From VGEM01 sp033764265 (GTDB lineage Bacteria; Pseudomonadota; Alphaproteobacteria; Rhodospirillales; Rhodospirillaceae): 64,000 nt of DNA. Position 1 is the stretch's first letter. The number at the start of each line of letters is the position of its first letter. The notes below the pieces were generated by a model. The model made no database searches. It saw only the letters and a list, made by a program, of their open reading frames with translations, and was not told the DNA's origin. The stretch lies in assembly GCA_033764265.1 (NCBI GenBank), contig JANRJB010000112.1:3156-67155 (forward strand), read 5' to 3'. The position numbers and the translations under genes are program-made. Positions 17,431 to 25,407 of this stretch are shown piece after piece.

Positions 17431-17973
17431 ATGCCCGATGCCGCCGCGTTCCGCCGCGCCCTGCCGGTGATGAGCCGCAGCGAAGGCGTATGGGAGGGCA
17501 CCTACCGCCGCTTTTCCGGCGATGGCCAGCCGATGGGCGTGCATCGCTCGCGCGTGGTGTTCCGGCTGCTGGAAAACGCCGCCGGCGGCGAAATCTACCA
17601 CCAGACCAATATTTATCGCTTCGCCGACGGCCGCACCCAGGTGATCGACTCCACCGGCACTTTCGACGGCGAAAAGCTGGTGTTCAACAGCGACCGCGGC
17701 ATCGCCGGCTGGGCCAAGGACGATGCCAGCGACCCGCATGGCCGCGTCTGCCTGTTGTTCATGGAGGCGACCAAGGACACGCCGCAACTGAAGGTCGGCA
17801 CCGTGTGCTACGAACTCGTCCAGATCAGCGATTGCGGCCGGTTCCGCATGCGCATGGCCCAGTACGTGCTGGACGGAAAGGTCTTGATGCGCACCCTGAT
17901 CGACGAAACCTTCGTCACCCGCGATTGGGCGCGCGAAGCCGACTGGTCCAAGCTGCCGCTGGACGGTCAGTAG
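17431..17973 (+). CDS. small lipocalin-like protein (DUF3598-like)
   Basis: This 180-residue soluble protein has alternating strands (GVWEGTYRRFSGDGQPMGVHRSRV, EIYHQTNIYRFADGR, FDGEKLVFNSDRGIAGWA) that look like a lipocalin-type barrel such as DUF3598. A GGAG ribosome site precedes the ATG at 17431. It is the last gene of the operon, 11 nt behind the binding protein, and might carry a small hydrophobic ligand. Function is not known. Confidence 0.6.
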   Translation: MPDAAAFRRALPVMSRSEGVWEGTYRRFSGDGQPMGVHRSRVVFRLLENAAGGEIYHQTNIYRFADGRTQVIDSTGTFDGEKLVFNSDRGIAGWAKDDASDPHGRVCLLFMEATKDTPQLKVGTVCYELVQISDCGRFRMRMAQYVLDGKVLMRTLIDETFVTRDWAREADWSKLPLDGQ

Positions 17974-18051
17974 CCCACTCGGTGCCGCGGCCCGCGTTCC
18001 TCCGGCGCCGCCGCCGCGCTACCATCGTGGTCTCTGATCGGGGGCATTGCC

Positions 18052-18954
18052 ATGACCGCCATTCCCGCGCCGCTGACGCGCACGCCGTTCGTCGGCCTGA
18101 CCGCCCTGGCCGCCGCGCTGTTCATGCTGGCCATAGGCCATACGACCTTGGTGCTGATGCGCCACCTGCTCAACGCCGAGGTCGACATCACGGGCCCCGA
18201 AGTGGCGCTCAGTCTGGCGATGGGTGCTGCCGGCATGGCGATGGTCTGGCACGGCCGTTTGCGCGGCGAGGCGATCGGCACCTGGTTCGGCTTCATCGCC
18301 GGCACCTTGATCTGGGTCGGTTTCTTCGAATTGGGTTGGAAGACCTTCTCGCACGCCTTGAAGGTCCAGCCGGTGGAGTATCAGGGGATCCCGGTCCTCA
18401 GCGCGGAACTGCAAGTCATCCAGGCCAGCGTCATTCCCTTCTTGATGCTGATGGTCTTCCTGACCATCAACAAGGAAACGCGCTGCAACATGATGTTGTG
18501 GGTCAGGCGTCAGTTGCGGCTGGATGCGGGACGCGCCATGACCGGCAAGGAACGCAACTTCGCCGCGATCACCGCGATGGAGAGCATCGCTGTGACTTGG
18601 GCGTGCTACATCATCACTATCATGATCGTCGACCCGCGCATCGTCGGCAATCCGATGACCACGTCCGCGCAGCTGCCCTACCTGGGTTTCTTCGCCTGGG
18701 GCATGTACCTGATCTGGCGGCTCGCCAAGCAGAAGCACATGGCGCCGGCGCTGCGCTACGCGATCGGCACCGCCGGCATCAACTGGATCTGGATCGAGGC
18801 CGGCAGTCGCGCCGAGATGTACCCGGAAATCTGGATCAAGCCGGTCGAGTATCCGGTGCTGATGACGCTGGTGTTCGCCGTGCTGGTCGGCACGCTGGTG
18901 CTGATGCGCTTGAACTCTGCAAGCCGCGGCGCCGAGCCCGCCCTGGCGGAGTAG
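18052..18954 (+). CDS. multi-pass membrane protein of unknown family, copy A
   Basis: This 300-residue protein has about seven hydrophobic helices. It shares three distinctive motifs with the protein at 19747-20622: NKETRCN (140-146), ESIAVTWACY (177-186) and EIWIKPVEY (259-267). The Glu and His/Cys residues inside membrane helices could bind a cofactor or metal, but this is inference. No known family was recognised. It points toward its paralogue, with HigBA between them. Confidence 0.75.
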   Translation: MTAIPAPLTRTPFVGLTALAAALFMLAIGHTTLVLMRHLLNAEVDITGPEVALSLAMGAAGMAMVWHGRLRGEAIGTWFGFIAGTLIWVGFFELGWKTFSHALKVQPVEYQGIPVLSAELQVIQASVIPFLMLMVFLTINKETRCNMMLWVRRQLRLDAGRAMTGKERNFAAITAMESIAVTWACYIITIMIVDPRIVGNPMTTSAQLPYLGFFAWGMYLIWRLAKQKHMAPALRYAIGTAGINWIWIEAGSRAEMYPEIWIKPVEYPVLMTLVFAVLVGTLVLMRLNSASRGAEPALAE

Positions 18955-18966
18955 CGACCCTGTGAC

Positions 18967-19317
18967 CTAGGCCGCTTGCTTCCGCGACCTTTGCTGACGT
19001 CGGCTTTTCGCAGGAGCCTGCTCAATTCTGATGGCCGGCAAGTTCGGAAATCGCGCGATTAACTCCAATTCGCCGCCCAATGCCCGTACGTAACTTCTGA
19101 GCGATGAAACACGCATGTCGGTCCGCGTTTCCAGCCGCGAAACGGCGTGTTGCCCAATCTTGAGCGTGTTCGACAGTCGCGCTTGGGTTTGACCTATCGC
19201 GCGGCGAATATCGCGCAACGAAAGTTCCTCGGCCACAAGTTCAGCTGCCCGCGCCTTGATTCGAGCGCGCTCGGAGCGCGGCAGGGTCGCGATGAATTCG
19301 TCCACGGGTCGCGCCAT
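18967..19317 (-). CDS. higA: HigA-type antitoxin (XRE helix-turn-helix)
   Basis: This 116-residue protein has an N-terminal helix and an XRE-type helix-turn-helix at about 43-75 (RAIGQTQARLSNTLKIGQHAVSRLE, then the recognition region). GGELELIARFPN follows, a C-terminal strand typical of HigA-like antitoxins, and a very basic tail. It lies 15 nt behind the toxin gene, the toxin-first order of higBA. It should neutralise the toxin and repress the promoter. Confidence 0.87.
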   Translation of the reverse strand: MARPVDEFIATLPRSERARIKARAAELVAEELSLRDIRRAIGQTQARLSNTLKIGQHAVSRLETRTDMRVSSLRSYVRALGGELELIARFPNLPAIRIEQAPAKSRRQQRSRKQAA

Positions 19318-19332
19318 TATAAGTGACCTTTG

Positions 19333-19704
19333 CTAAGAATTGAGTCGAATGCGGCTGAGGTGAGCGCCGAATCGTTTGTCCGCCAGGGCGATCAAACGCC
19401 GGTAGAAACGTTTCTCGCTCACACCGCTCTTGTCGCCGGCCGCCAGAATTATTGCGCGACGTTGCGGATCGAATGCAAACGCCGCTCGCCAAACTCCGTC
19501 GCCGGCATCGAACCTGAGTTCTTTCATGTTGGCATGCTTCGAGCCCTTCAGTGTGTCGACGCGCGGTCGGCCGAGCGACGGGCCAAACTCGGCAAGCAAT
19601 TCGGCCTGTGCAAGCAGCTCGATTCGGACACGACGATCCATTGCATTGATCTCGGGCTCGAATTCGGGCGCGATCGCGACGGACCACATCTCCAAAATAT
19701 GCAT
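19333..19704 (-). CDS. higB: HigB/RelE-type toxin (Gp49-like)
   Basis: This protein of up to 123 residues is a phage-derived Gp49-like/HigB mRNA interferase. Core motifs are GRPRVDTLKGSKHANMKELRF (split by a turn), VWRAAFAFDPQRRAIILAAGDKSG and EKRFYRRLIALAD. The family cleaves mRNA on the ribosome. The ATG at 19704 lies inside one half of the operator; a second ATG at 19689 gives the common MWSVAIAPEFE start but has GGAG directly against it, so the true start is uncertain. Confidence 0.88.
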   Translation of the reverse strand: MHILEMWSVAIAPEFEPEINAMDRRVRIELLAQAELLAEFGPSLGRPRVDTLKGSKHANMKELRFDAGDGVWRAAFAFDPQRRAIILAAGDKSGVSEKRFYRRLIALADKRFGAHLSRIRLNS

Positions 19705-19718
19705 AAATATGCATATTT
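19697..19718. promoter_or_regulatory. putative higBA operator
   Basis: The octamer ATATGCAT occurs at 19697-19704 and 19707-19714, spaced 10 bp, one DNA turn. The second copy sits in a perfect 14-bp palindrome AAATATGCATATTT (19705-19718). The AT-rich island stands out against GC-rich surroundings and covers the start of higB, so it is a likely HigA binding site. Confidence 0.65.
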
Positions 19719-19746
19719 ACGCAAGTGCAAGACAGGGGCCGCGCTC

Positions 19747-20622
19747 CTACGCCGCTTGTCGCCGCTGTGGCAGAAAGCCCGAGGCGATCAGAAGCGCGAG
19801 AAACACACCCAGCGCCACCCACATGGTGGTGGAGTATTCGGCGGGTTTCAGCCAGATCTCGTCGTAGAAGCCGTAGCGGGGCGCGAACTCGCCGAACGGA
19901 ATCCAGAAGATCGATTTGGTCGGAATGGCGTAGCGCATCGCCGCCATGACGCGGGTGTATTTCATCAACCGATAGAGCAGGTACACGCCCCACACCGCCA
20001 GCCCGGCGACGATGGCGTAGGTGACCGGATGGTGGTAGCCCAGGAATCGTTCGTCGCCCAGGAACAGCGAGGCGGAATAGCAGAACCAGGTGACGGTGAT
20101 CGTCTCCAGAAAGGTGATCCGGCAATAGTTGCGGCCCTGGCCGGAATCGGGCTCGCCAACGTTGAGGCGGAACACCTTTTGAATCCAGCGGAAAGCGTTG
20201 CAGCGGGTGTCCTTGTTCAACACGGAGAACAGCAGAACCGCGACGCAAATGCCGAACGAGCCCTGGATGAACAGCAAGTGGAACGGCAGCTTGCCGCCGC
20301 TGCCGTCGCGGTCGACCATGCCGAGCCCCAACGAGTATTCGTTGAATTTGAACGAATAGGACGCCCAGCCGATCCACATCAGGATGCCGGCGGCATAACC
20401 AAGGATGGTGCCCGAGACTTCCTCGTTGCGCCGCGTGCCGTAGACCAGCATCGCCAGCGCCACCGCGCCCATGACGAAGAACACCGCGAACTGATTGCGG
20501 CCGACCACGTCGCGCACCAGGACGCTGATGGTGTGGGCGAGCGGCGTGCCCAGCATGATCGCGACGAAGGCGATGATGCCGATGAACGGCGGGCGGTAGT
20601 AGCGGGTGAGCAAGGCAGGCAT
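19747..20622 (-). CDS. multi-pass membrane protein of unknown family, copy B
   Basis: This 291-residue protein has about seven hydrophobic helices and is a diverged paralogue of the protein at 18052. It shares NKDTRCN (136-142), ETITVTWFCY (173-182) and EIWLKPAEY (255-263), plus the fragment AGILMWIGW near 78. It is the last gene of a minus-strand run with the hydrolase at 20694 and three methyltransferase-like genes, so its job may link to them. No family was recognised. Confidence 0.75.
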   Translation of the reverse strand: MPALLTRYYRPPFIGIIAFVAIMLGTPLAHTISVLVRDVVGRNQFAVFFVMGAVALAMLVYGTRRNEEVSGTILGYAAGILMWIGWASYSFKFNEYSLGLGMVDRDGSGGKLPFHLLFIQGSFGICVAVLLFSVLNKDTRCNAFRWIQKVFRLNVGEPDSGQGRNYCRITFLETITVTWFCYSASLFLGDERFLGYHHPVTYAIVAGLAVWGVYLLYRLMKYTRVMAAMRYAIPTKSIFWIPFGEFAPRYGFYDEIWLKPAEYSTTMWVALGVFLALLIASGFLPQRRQAA

Positions 20623-20693
20623 GGCGGGGCGTCCTCCAGCCGCGTCAGCCTACGCAAACAAGACCCCGCCGAAAAGCAGGTTATCGATCGCGG

Positions 20694-21506
20694 TCACGCG
20701 TCGAGATGGGAACGGATCTTGGCGTTGATGCGGGTAGCCGCCACGTCGAAGATGCCGAAGCCATGGTCGGGCCAGCGCTCGAACCGGCCGTTCTTCATCA
20801 GACCTTCGCAGCGCGGCGAAATCTCCCACAAATCGTCCTTGGGACCGATCGCCAGGATCGGCTGGGTCACCTGCGGCAGCTTTTTCTCGAAGCCGTAGCG
20901 CATGGCCGCGCGGCCGCCCCAGAACGCCTTGTCGCCGGCCTTCAGCTTGTCGACGAAGCCGCGCATGATCATCGGCAACGTCATGCCCGGCCCGGCCCAA
21001 TGCATCGAGCGGTTCCATTCGCCGGTCACGAACGACGCGTCCTCGGTGAAGGGCAGGGGCCACGGCGTCTTGTTGAAGGCATCGATGAAAGCCTGGTCCA
21101 CCAGCGGCATGCCGATCAGCACCAGCCGGCGGACCTGGTGGGGCCGGGTCAGCGCCAGCTCGGTCGCGGTCAGCGCGCCGGTGTGATAGCCGAGCAGGTC
21201 GACGGGCACGTGGCCGAGCTGATCGAGCAGGTCGCCCATTGCCGCCGCGTAGTCGGCGATGTCCGGCGGCGACGGCGGCGGGTCGGACTCGCCGAAGCCC
21301 GGCGTGTCGGGCGCGTAAACGAAGCGGTCGCGACCCAGGTCTTTCAGCACCTCGGTGAAAATGCGGCCCGACTGCGGGCTTTGGTGAAAGCACACCAGCG
21401 GCGTGTGGTGCGCCACGGTGCCCGGCGTCGGCCGCGCGCTACGCAGGTGCAGCTGGCCGAATCTGGCGTCGACGTAACTGCGGCGGATGGCCGCGGGTGC
21501 GGACAT
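20694..21506 (-). CDS. alpha/beta hydrolase with GYHTG in place of GxSxG
   Basis: This 270-residue protein has a full alpha/beta-hydrolase core: LVCFHQSPQSG at 37-47 (oxyanion region), DTPGFGESD at 67-75, and LLGYHTGALTATELAL at the nucleophile elbow. The residue that should be Ser, Asp or Cys is His108. A possible acid (Asp224 or Asp225) and His248 remain. Either it uses an unusual mechanism or it is not a classical hydrolase. It begins 2 nt after the methyltransferase-like gene at 21509. No signal peptide is seen, unlike its two relatives near 53 kb. Confidence 0.8.
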   Translation of the reverse strand: MSAPAAIRRSYVDARFGQLHLRSARPTPGTVAHHTPLVCFHQSPQSGRIFTEVLKDLGRDRFVYAPDTPGFGESDPPPSPPDIADYAAAMGDLLDQLGHVPVDLLGYHTGALTATELALTRPHQVRRLVLIGMPLVDQAFIDAFNKTPWPLPFTEDASFVTGEWNRSMHWAGPGMTLPMIMRGFVDKLKAGDKAFWGGRAAMRYGFEKKLPQVTQPILAIGPKDDLWEISPRCEGLMKNGRFERWPDHGFGIFDVAATRINAKIRSHLDA

Positions 21507-21508
21507 GC

Positions 21509-22342
21509 TCACTTCACCGGCTTCTGGTACAGGTGGGTGAAGCGGTCGCTCTCGCCGATGGCGGCATACTTGGCGCGGTCGACGTCGCCTTCGCGGTAGC
21601 TGGGCGGCAGGGTCCACACGCCCTTGGGATAGTCCTTGGTGTCTTTTGGGTTGGCGTTGATTTCCGACGTCGCCACCAGCCTAAATCCGGCCTTCTCCGC
21701 CAAGGCGATCGCGTAGTCTTCGCGCACATAGCCCGAAACGGCCTTCGGGTCCTGCGGCTGGTCGGCGCGGCCGCGATGCTCGACCACGCCGAGGTAGCCG
21801 CCCGGCTTCAATGCCGCGAAAAAGCTGGCGTACATCGCCTCGGCGTAGCCGCGGGTCATCCAGTTATGGATGTTGCGAAAGGTCAGCACCATGTCGAGCG
21901 TGCCGGGCGGCACCGGCGCGAGCTTCTCGGTCATCGGGAACAGGATGGCGGTTTCGACCTTGCCATAGTTGGTGGGGTCGGCGGCCAGCTTGGCGGCGAG
22001 CGCCTCGACCATGCGCTTGGCCCCGGCCGTTGCGGCGGGATCGAAATCGCCGGCGATGTAGCGGCCGTGGTCCTTCAGCACCGGCGCGAGGATTTCGGTG
22101 TACCAGCCCGCTTCGGGCCACACCTCCATCACCGACATGGTGTCCTTCAGACCGAAGAATTTCAGGGTCTCAAGCGGATGGCGGTACGCATCGCGGGCTT
22201 TGTTCTCGGGGCTGCGATGGTCGCCGGCCAGCGCCTGCTTCAGATTGGCTTCCGTGCGTGCATCCGTTTCGGCCCAAGCAACCAGAGGCGTCGACATTGT
22301 GGCCGCAGCCAGCACGGCGGTGATGATTCTGACGAACGACAT
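21509..22342 (-). CDS. exported SAM-methyltransferase-like protein, copy 1
   Basis: This 277-residue protein has a signal peptide (about 1-24, cut after AWA). A class I methyltransferase-like core follows: motif I as VMEVWPEAGWYTE (71-83), RNIHNW (156-161) and LKPGGYLGVVEHR (178-190). The closing motif ESDRFTHLYQKP is common to all three copies. Copies 1 and 3 have Trp where classical motif I has Gly. A periplasmic location would deprive it of SAM, so its true function is open. It is third in the triplet and 2 nt upstream of the hydrolase. Confidence 0.8.
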   Translation of the reverse strand: MSFVRIITAVLAAATMSTPLVAWAETDARTEANLKQALAGDHRSPENKARDAYRHPLETLKFFGLKDTMSVMEVWPEAGWYTEILAPVLKDHGRYIAGDFDPAATAGAKRMVEALAAKLAADPTNYGKVETAILFPMTEKLAPVPPGTLDMVLTFRNIHNWMTRGYAEAMYASFFAALKPGGYLGVVEHRGRADQPQDPKAVSGYVREDYAIALAEKAGFRLVATSEINANPKDTKDYPKGVWTLPPSYREGDVDRAKYAAIGESDRFTHLYQKPVK

Positions 22343-22423
22343 GTCGAAACCCCGCAAGAGAAAACCGGCGACAGGGTGGCCCGTCGCCGGTTTCAATTCA
22401 ACTCTCAACGCGAACGCGCTGCA

Positions 22424-23260
22424 TCAGTTCGCGGGCTTCTGATACAGGTGGGTGAAGCGGTCGCTTTCACCGATGGCCGCGTACTTTTCACGGTTGACGT
22501 CCTTCTCGCGGAAGTTCGGCGGCAGGGTCCACACGCCGCCCGGATAGTCCTTGGTGTCTTTCGGATTGGCGTTGATCTCGGATTTGGCGACCAGCTTGAA
22601 ACCGGCCTTTTCGGCCAAAGCCTGGGCGTAGTCCTCGCGCACGTAGCCGCTCGCGGCCTTGGGATCCTGCTCCTTGTCGGTGTTGGCGCGATGCTCGACC
22701 ACGCCCAAGTAGCCGCCCGGCTTCAGACTGTCGTAGAACACCTTGAACATTTGGTCTTGGGTGCCCTGCGCCATCCAGTTGTGGATGTTGCGGAAGGTCA
22801 GCACCATGTCGGCGGTGCCGGGGGCGATCGGAGTGAGCTTGCCGGTGCGCGCCGAAAGTTCGCCCACCACCGCGTTGCCATAGATCTCAGGTCGCTCGGC
22901 CAGCTTGGCCTTAAACCCATCGACCTGTTTCTTGGCGCCTTCCGAGGCGGCCGGATCCAGATGGCCGGCGACGTACTTGCCGTTCTGGTTGAGCAGCGGC
23001 GCCAGGATTTCGGTGTACCAGCCGCCCGACGGGCCGATCTCCAGCACCGTCATGTCGTGGCGCACGCCGAAGAATTTCAAGGTCTCGAGCGGGTTGCGGT
23101 ATTTGTCGCGGGCCTTGTTCTCGGGGCTACGATGGTCGCCGTCCAGGATGACCTTCAGCTTGGCTTCGGTGCCGGCATCCATCTCGGCCATGGCCGCCAT
23201 CGGCCAAGCCACCAGGGCGGCCAGTGCGCAGGCTTTTACCGCCGTCAGTACGGTCGTCAT
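22424..23260 (-). CDS. exported SAM-methyltransferase-like protein, copy 2
   Basis: This 278-residue paralogue of its two neighbours has a signal peptide (about 1-26, MAAMA). It has the most canonical motif I of the three, VLEIGPSGGWYTE, then RNIHNWM and LKPGGYLGVVEHR, ending ESDRFTHLYQKPAN. The 81-bp spacer to copy 1 and the 78-bp spacer to copy 3 contain no other gene. Tandem duplication is evident; divergence is large enough that the copies may have separate roles. Confidence 0.82.
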   Translation of the reverse strand: MTTVLTAVKACALAALVAWPMAAMAEMDAGTEAKLKVILDGDHRSPENKARDKYRNPLETLKFFGVRHDMTVLEIGPSGGWYTEILAPLLNQNGKYVAGHLDPAASEGAKKQVDGFKAKLAERPEIYGNAVVGELSARTGKLTPIAPGTADMVLTFRNIHNWMAQGTQDQMFKVFYDSLKPGGYLGVVEHRANTDKEQDPKAASGYVREDYAQALAEKAGFKLVAKSEINANPKDTKDYPGGVWTLPPNFREKDVNREKYAAIGESDRFTHLYQKPAN

Positions 23261-23338
23261 GTGTCAGTCTCCTTTGCATGGGTCAGTTGCGGGCCAACGA
23301 CGGCGTCTTGCGTCGCCGGTCCGTCGTCGTCGCGTCGG

Positions 23339-24175
23339 TCAGTTGGCCGGCTTCTGATACAGGTGCGTGAAGCGGTCGCTCTCCCCGATGGCAGTGTATT
23401 TGGCCTTGTCGACCTCGCCCTCGCGGTATGTGGGCGGCAAGGTCCACACGCCCTTCGGATAGTCCTTGGTGTCCTTCGGATTGGCGTTGACCTCGGACTT
23501 GGCCACCAGTACGAAGCCGGCTTTCTTCGCCAGTTCCTCGGCGAAATCCTCGCGGACGTAGCCGTTCGCGGCCTTGGGGTCCTGCGGCTGGTCGGTCTTG
23601 GCGCGGTGCTCCACCACGCCCAGGTAACCGCCCGGCTTCAGGCTGTCGTAAAACACTTTGTACAAAGCGTCCTGGGTGTTTTGACTCATCCAGTTATGGA
23701 TGTTGCGGAAAGTCAGCACCATGTCGACCGACCCCGGCGGCACCGGCTGCATCTTGTTGGTGCCGGGGAACAGCACGGCCACCTCGACCTTCGCGAGGTC
23801 GGGGTGCTTGCCCAGCATCTCCTTGTAGCCGGCGACGGCCTTTTTCATGAACTCGCTGGGCGCCTCGGGGTCCCAGTGGGCGGCGATGTACTTGCCCTTG
23901 TCCTTGAGCACCGGGGCCAGCACTTCAGTGTACCAGCCGCCGCTCGGCCAGATTTCCATGACCGCCATGGTGTCCTTCAGGCCGAAGAACTTCAGCGTTT
24001 CCATCGGATGGCGGTGTGCGTCGCGGGCCTTGTTGGCCTCGGAGCGGATCGGGCTGGCAAGCGCAGCCTTCAGCTTGGCCTCGGTGCCGGCGTCCATCTC
24101 GGCCTTGGCCGGCATCGCAATCGCCATGGTGACCGCAAGGGCCCCGACGACGGTTCGTCCCAAACGCATGTGCAT
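23339..24175 (-). CDS. exported SAM-methyltransferase-like protein, copy 3
   Basis: This 278-residue paralogue opens the minus-strand run. It has a signal peptide (about 1-25, MPAKA). Motif I reads VMEIWPSGGWYTE, followed by HWDPEAP where copy 2 has HLDPAA, then RNIHNWM and LKPGGYLGVVEHR, ending ESDRFTHLYQKPAN. GGGAGG lies 10 nt before the ATG at 24175. Role unknown. Confidence 0.82.
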   Translation of the reverse strand: MHMRLGRTVVGALAVTMAIAMPAKAEMDAGTEAKLKAALASPIRSEANKARDAHRHPMETLKFFGLKDTMAVMEIWPSGGWYTEVLAPVLKDKGKYIAAHWDPEAPSEFMKKAVAGYKEMLGKHPDLAKVEVAVLFPGTNKMQPVPPGSVDMVLTFRNIHNWMSQNTQDALYKVFYDSLKPGGYLGVVEHRAKTDQPQDPKAANGYVREDFAEELAKKAGFVLVAKSEVNANPKDTKDYPKGVWTLPPTYREGEVDKAKYTAIGESDRFTHLYQKPAN

Positions 24176-24489
24176 GGTGGTGTGTCCTCCCTGAGTGGCG
24201 ACGCGCGCCCGAACTTCCGGCGGCTTCGCGTCGCGGCATGGTGGCGCCCCGTCGCGCCGCGCCGAGTCGTACAACGAAATAGGGACTTCACAAAGCGGAA
24301 CAACCCGAAACACCCGCAATCTCACGGGTTCGTCATTTTGGCTTGAGTGGGCGGATTGGCCCGCAAAGTCGCGCTGTAGCCATGTGGCCGGCGCATGGCC
24401 GGCCGCTTGATCTTGTCCCCCGCCGCCATACATGGCGCACACTGCACGTTCGATGCTCGAACGCCCCACACCCGTTGAAGGGACCCGCC
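24176..24489. other. 314-bp divergent intergenic region
   Basis: This stretch separates the methyltransferase-like run (minus) from the pirin gene (plus). It should hold both promoters. I saw no convincing gene, repeat or RNA in it; the GGGAGG ribosome site of the minus-strand gene is at its left edge. Confidence 0.5.
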
Positions 24490-25200
24490 ATGATCAGCGT
24501 CCGAAAAAGCGAAGACCGCGGCCAGTACCGCAACTATTGGCTCGACAGCCGCCACAGCTTTTCTTTCGGCGAGTACTACGACCCCCAGCATCTGGGGTTC
24601 TCGGCGTTGCGCGTCATCAACGAGGACTGGGTCAAGGCCGGCGCGGGCTTTCCCACCCACGGCCACCGCGACATGGAGATCATCACCTACATCCTCGAGG
24701 GCGCGCTGGAGCATAAGGATTCGCTCGGCACCGGCTCGATCATCCGCCCCGGCGAAGTGCAGCGCATGAGCGCCGGCACCGGCGTGTCGCACAGCGAGTT
24801 CAACCCGCAGGCCGACACCGACACCCGCCTGTTGCAGATCTGGCTGCTGCCCGAGAAGCGCGGCATCGAACCCAGCTACGAGCAGATCACGGTGCCGCCC
24901 GAGGCCCGCCGCGGCAAGCTTAAGCTGATCGGCGCGCGCGATGGCCGCGACGGCGCTGTCACCATCCACCAGGACGCCTCGCTCTACGCAAGCCTGCTGG
25001 GTGCGGGCGAGACGGCCGAGCTGGCGCTCGCCGACCGCCGCACCGCCTGGGTGCAGGTCGCCAACGGCGCCATCACCGTTAACGGCATTGCGCTCAAGGC
25101 CGGCGACGGCGCGGCGATCAAGCACGAGGCGGCGCTGAAATTCGCGGGGGTCGAGGATTCCGAGTTCCTGGTGTTCGACCTGCCGCCGCTGCAGAACTGA
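24490..25200 (+). CDS. pirin family protein (YhaK-like bicupin)
   Basis: This 236-residue protein begins [27 protein letters not shown], the typical pirin start. Cupin metal ligands are in [10 protein letters not shown] (about 56-65) and the later GVSHSEFN (about 97-104). Pirins are Fe-binding bicupins; bacterial YhaK-type members have quercetinase activity or act as redox sensors. The length is normal. It stands alone, between the divergent methyltransferase-like genes and a DUF115-like gene. Confidence 0.92.
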   Translation: MISVRKSEDRGQYRNYWLDSRHSFSFGEYYDPQHLGFSALRVINEDWVKAGAGFPTHGHRDMEIITYILEGALEHKDSLGTGSIIRPGEVQRMSAGTGVSHSEFNPQADTDTRLLQIWLLPEKRGIEPSYEQITVPPEARRGKLKLIGARDGRDGAVTIHQDASLYASLLGAGETAELALADRRTAWVQVANGAITVNGIALKAGDGAAIKHEAALKFAGVEDSEFLVFDLPPLQN

Positions 25201-25247
25201 GGTCGGCGTGACATTCCGGCGCATCGGCGGGTAGGATCGCGGGTCGA

Positions 25248-25320
25248 GTGGAGCGGATTTGACATTCGCGACCTGTGTCGCAGCGAGACCGAGAAGCGAA
25301 TGTCAAATCCAAAGCTCCAC
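25248..25320. repeat. long inverted repeat in intergenic DNA
   Basis: The left arm (25248-25269) and right arm (25296-25320) share a perfect 15-bp inverted repeat GGATTTGACATTCGC, extended by GTGGAGC/GCTCCAC with a 3-nt bulge, around a 26-nt loop. A second small hairpin, CCACT-N7-AGTGG, overlaps its right end (25317-25333). There is no T-tract, so a simple terminator is unlikely; an intergenic palindromic repeat or small mobile element relic fits better. Confidence 0.7.
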
Positions 25321-25407
25321 TAGAATCCAGTGGTCCGTTGATTCCAACATTCGCAAGATTGCGCCCTGAGCCGGGATGCGATTGGTGGAATCGGACCACG
25401 AGCGACC

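Noticed and set aside
21497..24346. A 949-codon open frame opposite the methyltransferase triplet
   Set aside because: It is antisense to three clear paralogues with signal peptides and motifs; the long opening is a by-product of GC-rich third positions repeated three times.
25317..25333. CCACT-N7-AGTGG hairpin as a terminator of the pirin gene
   Set aside because: The stem is only 5 bp and no T-run follows.
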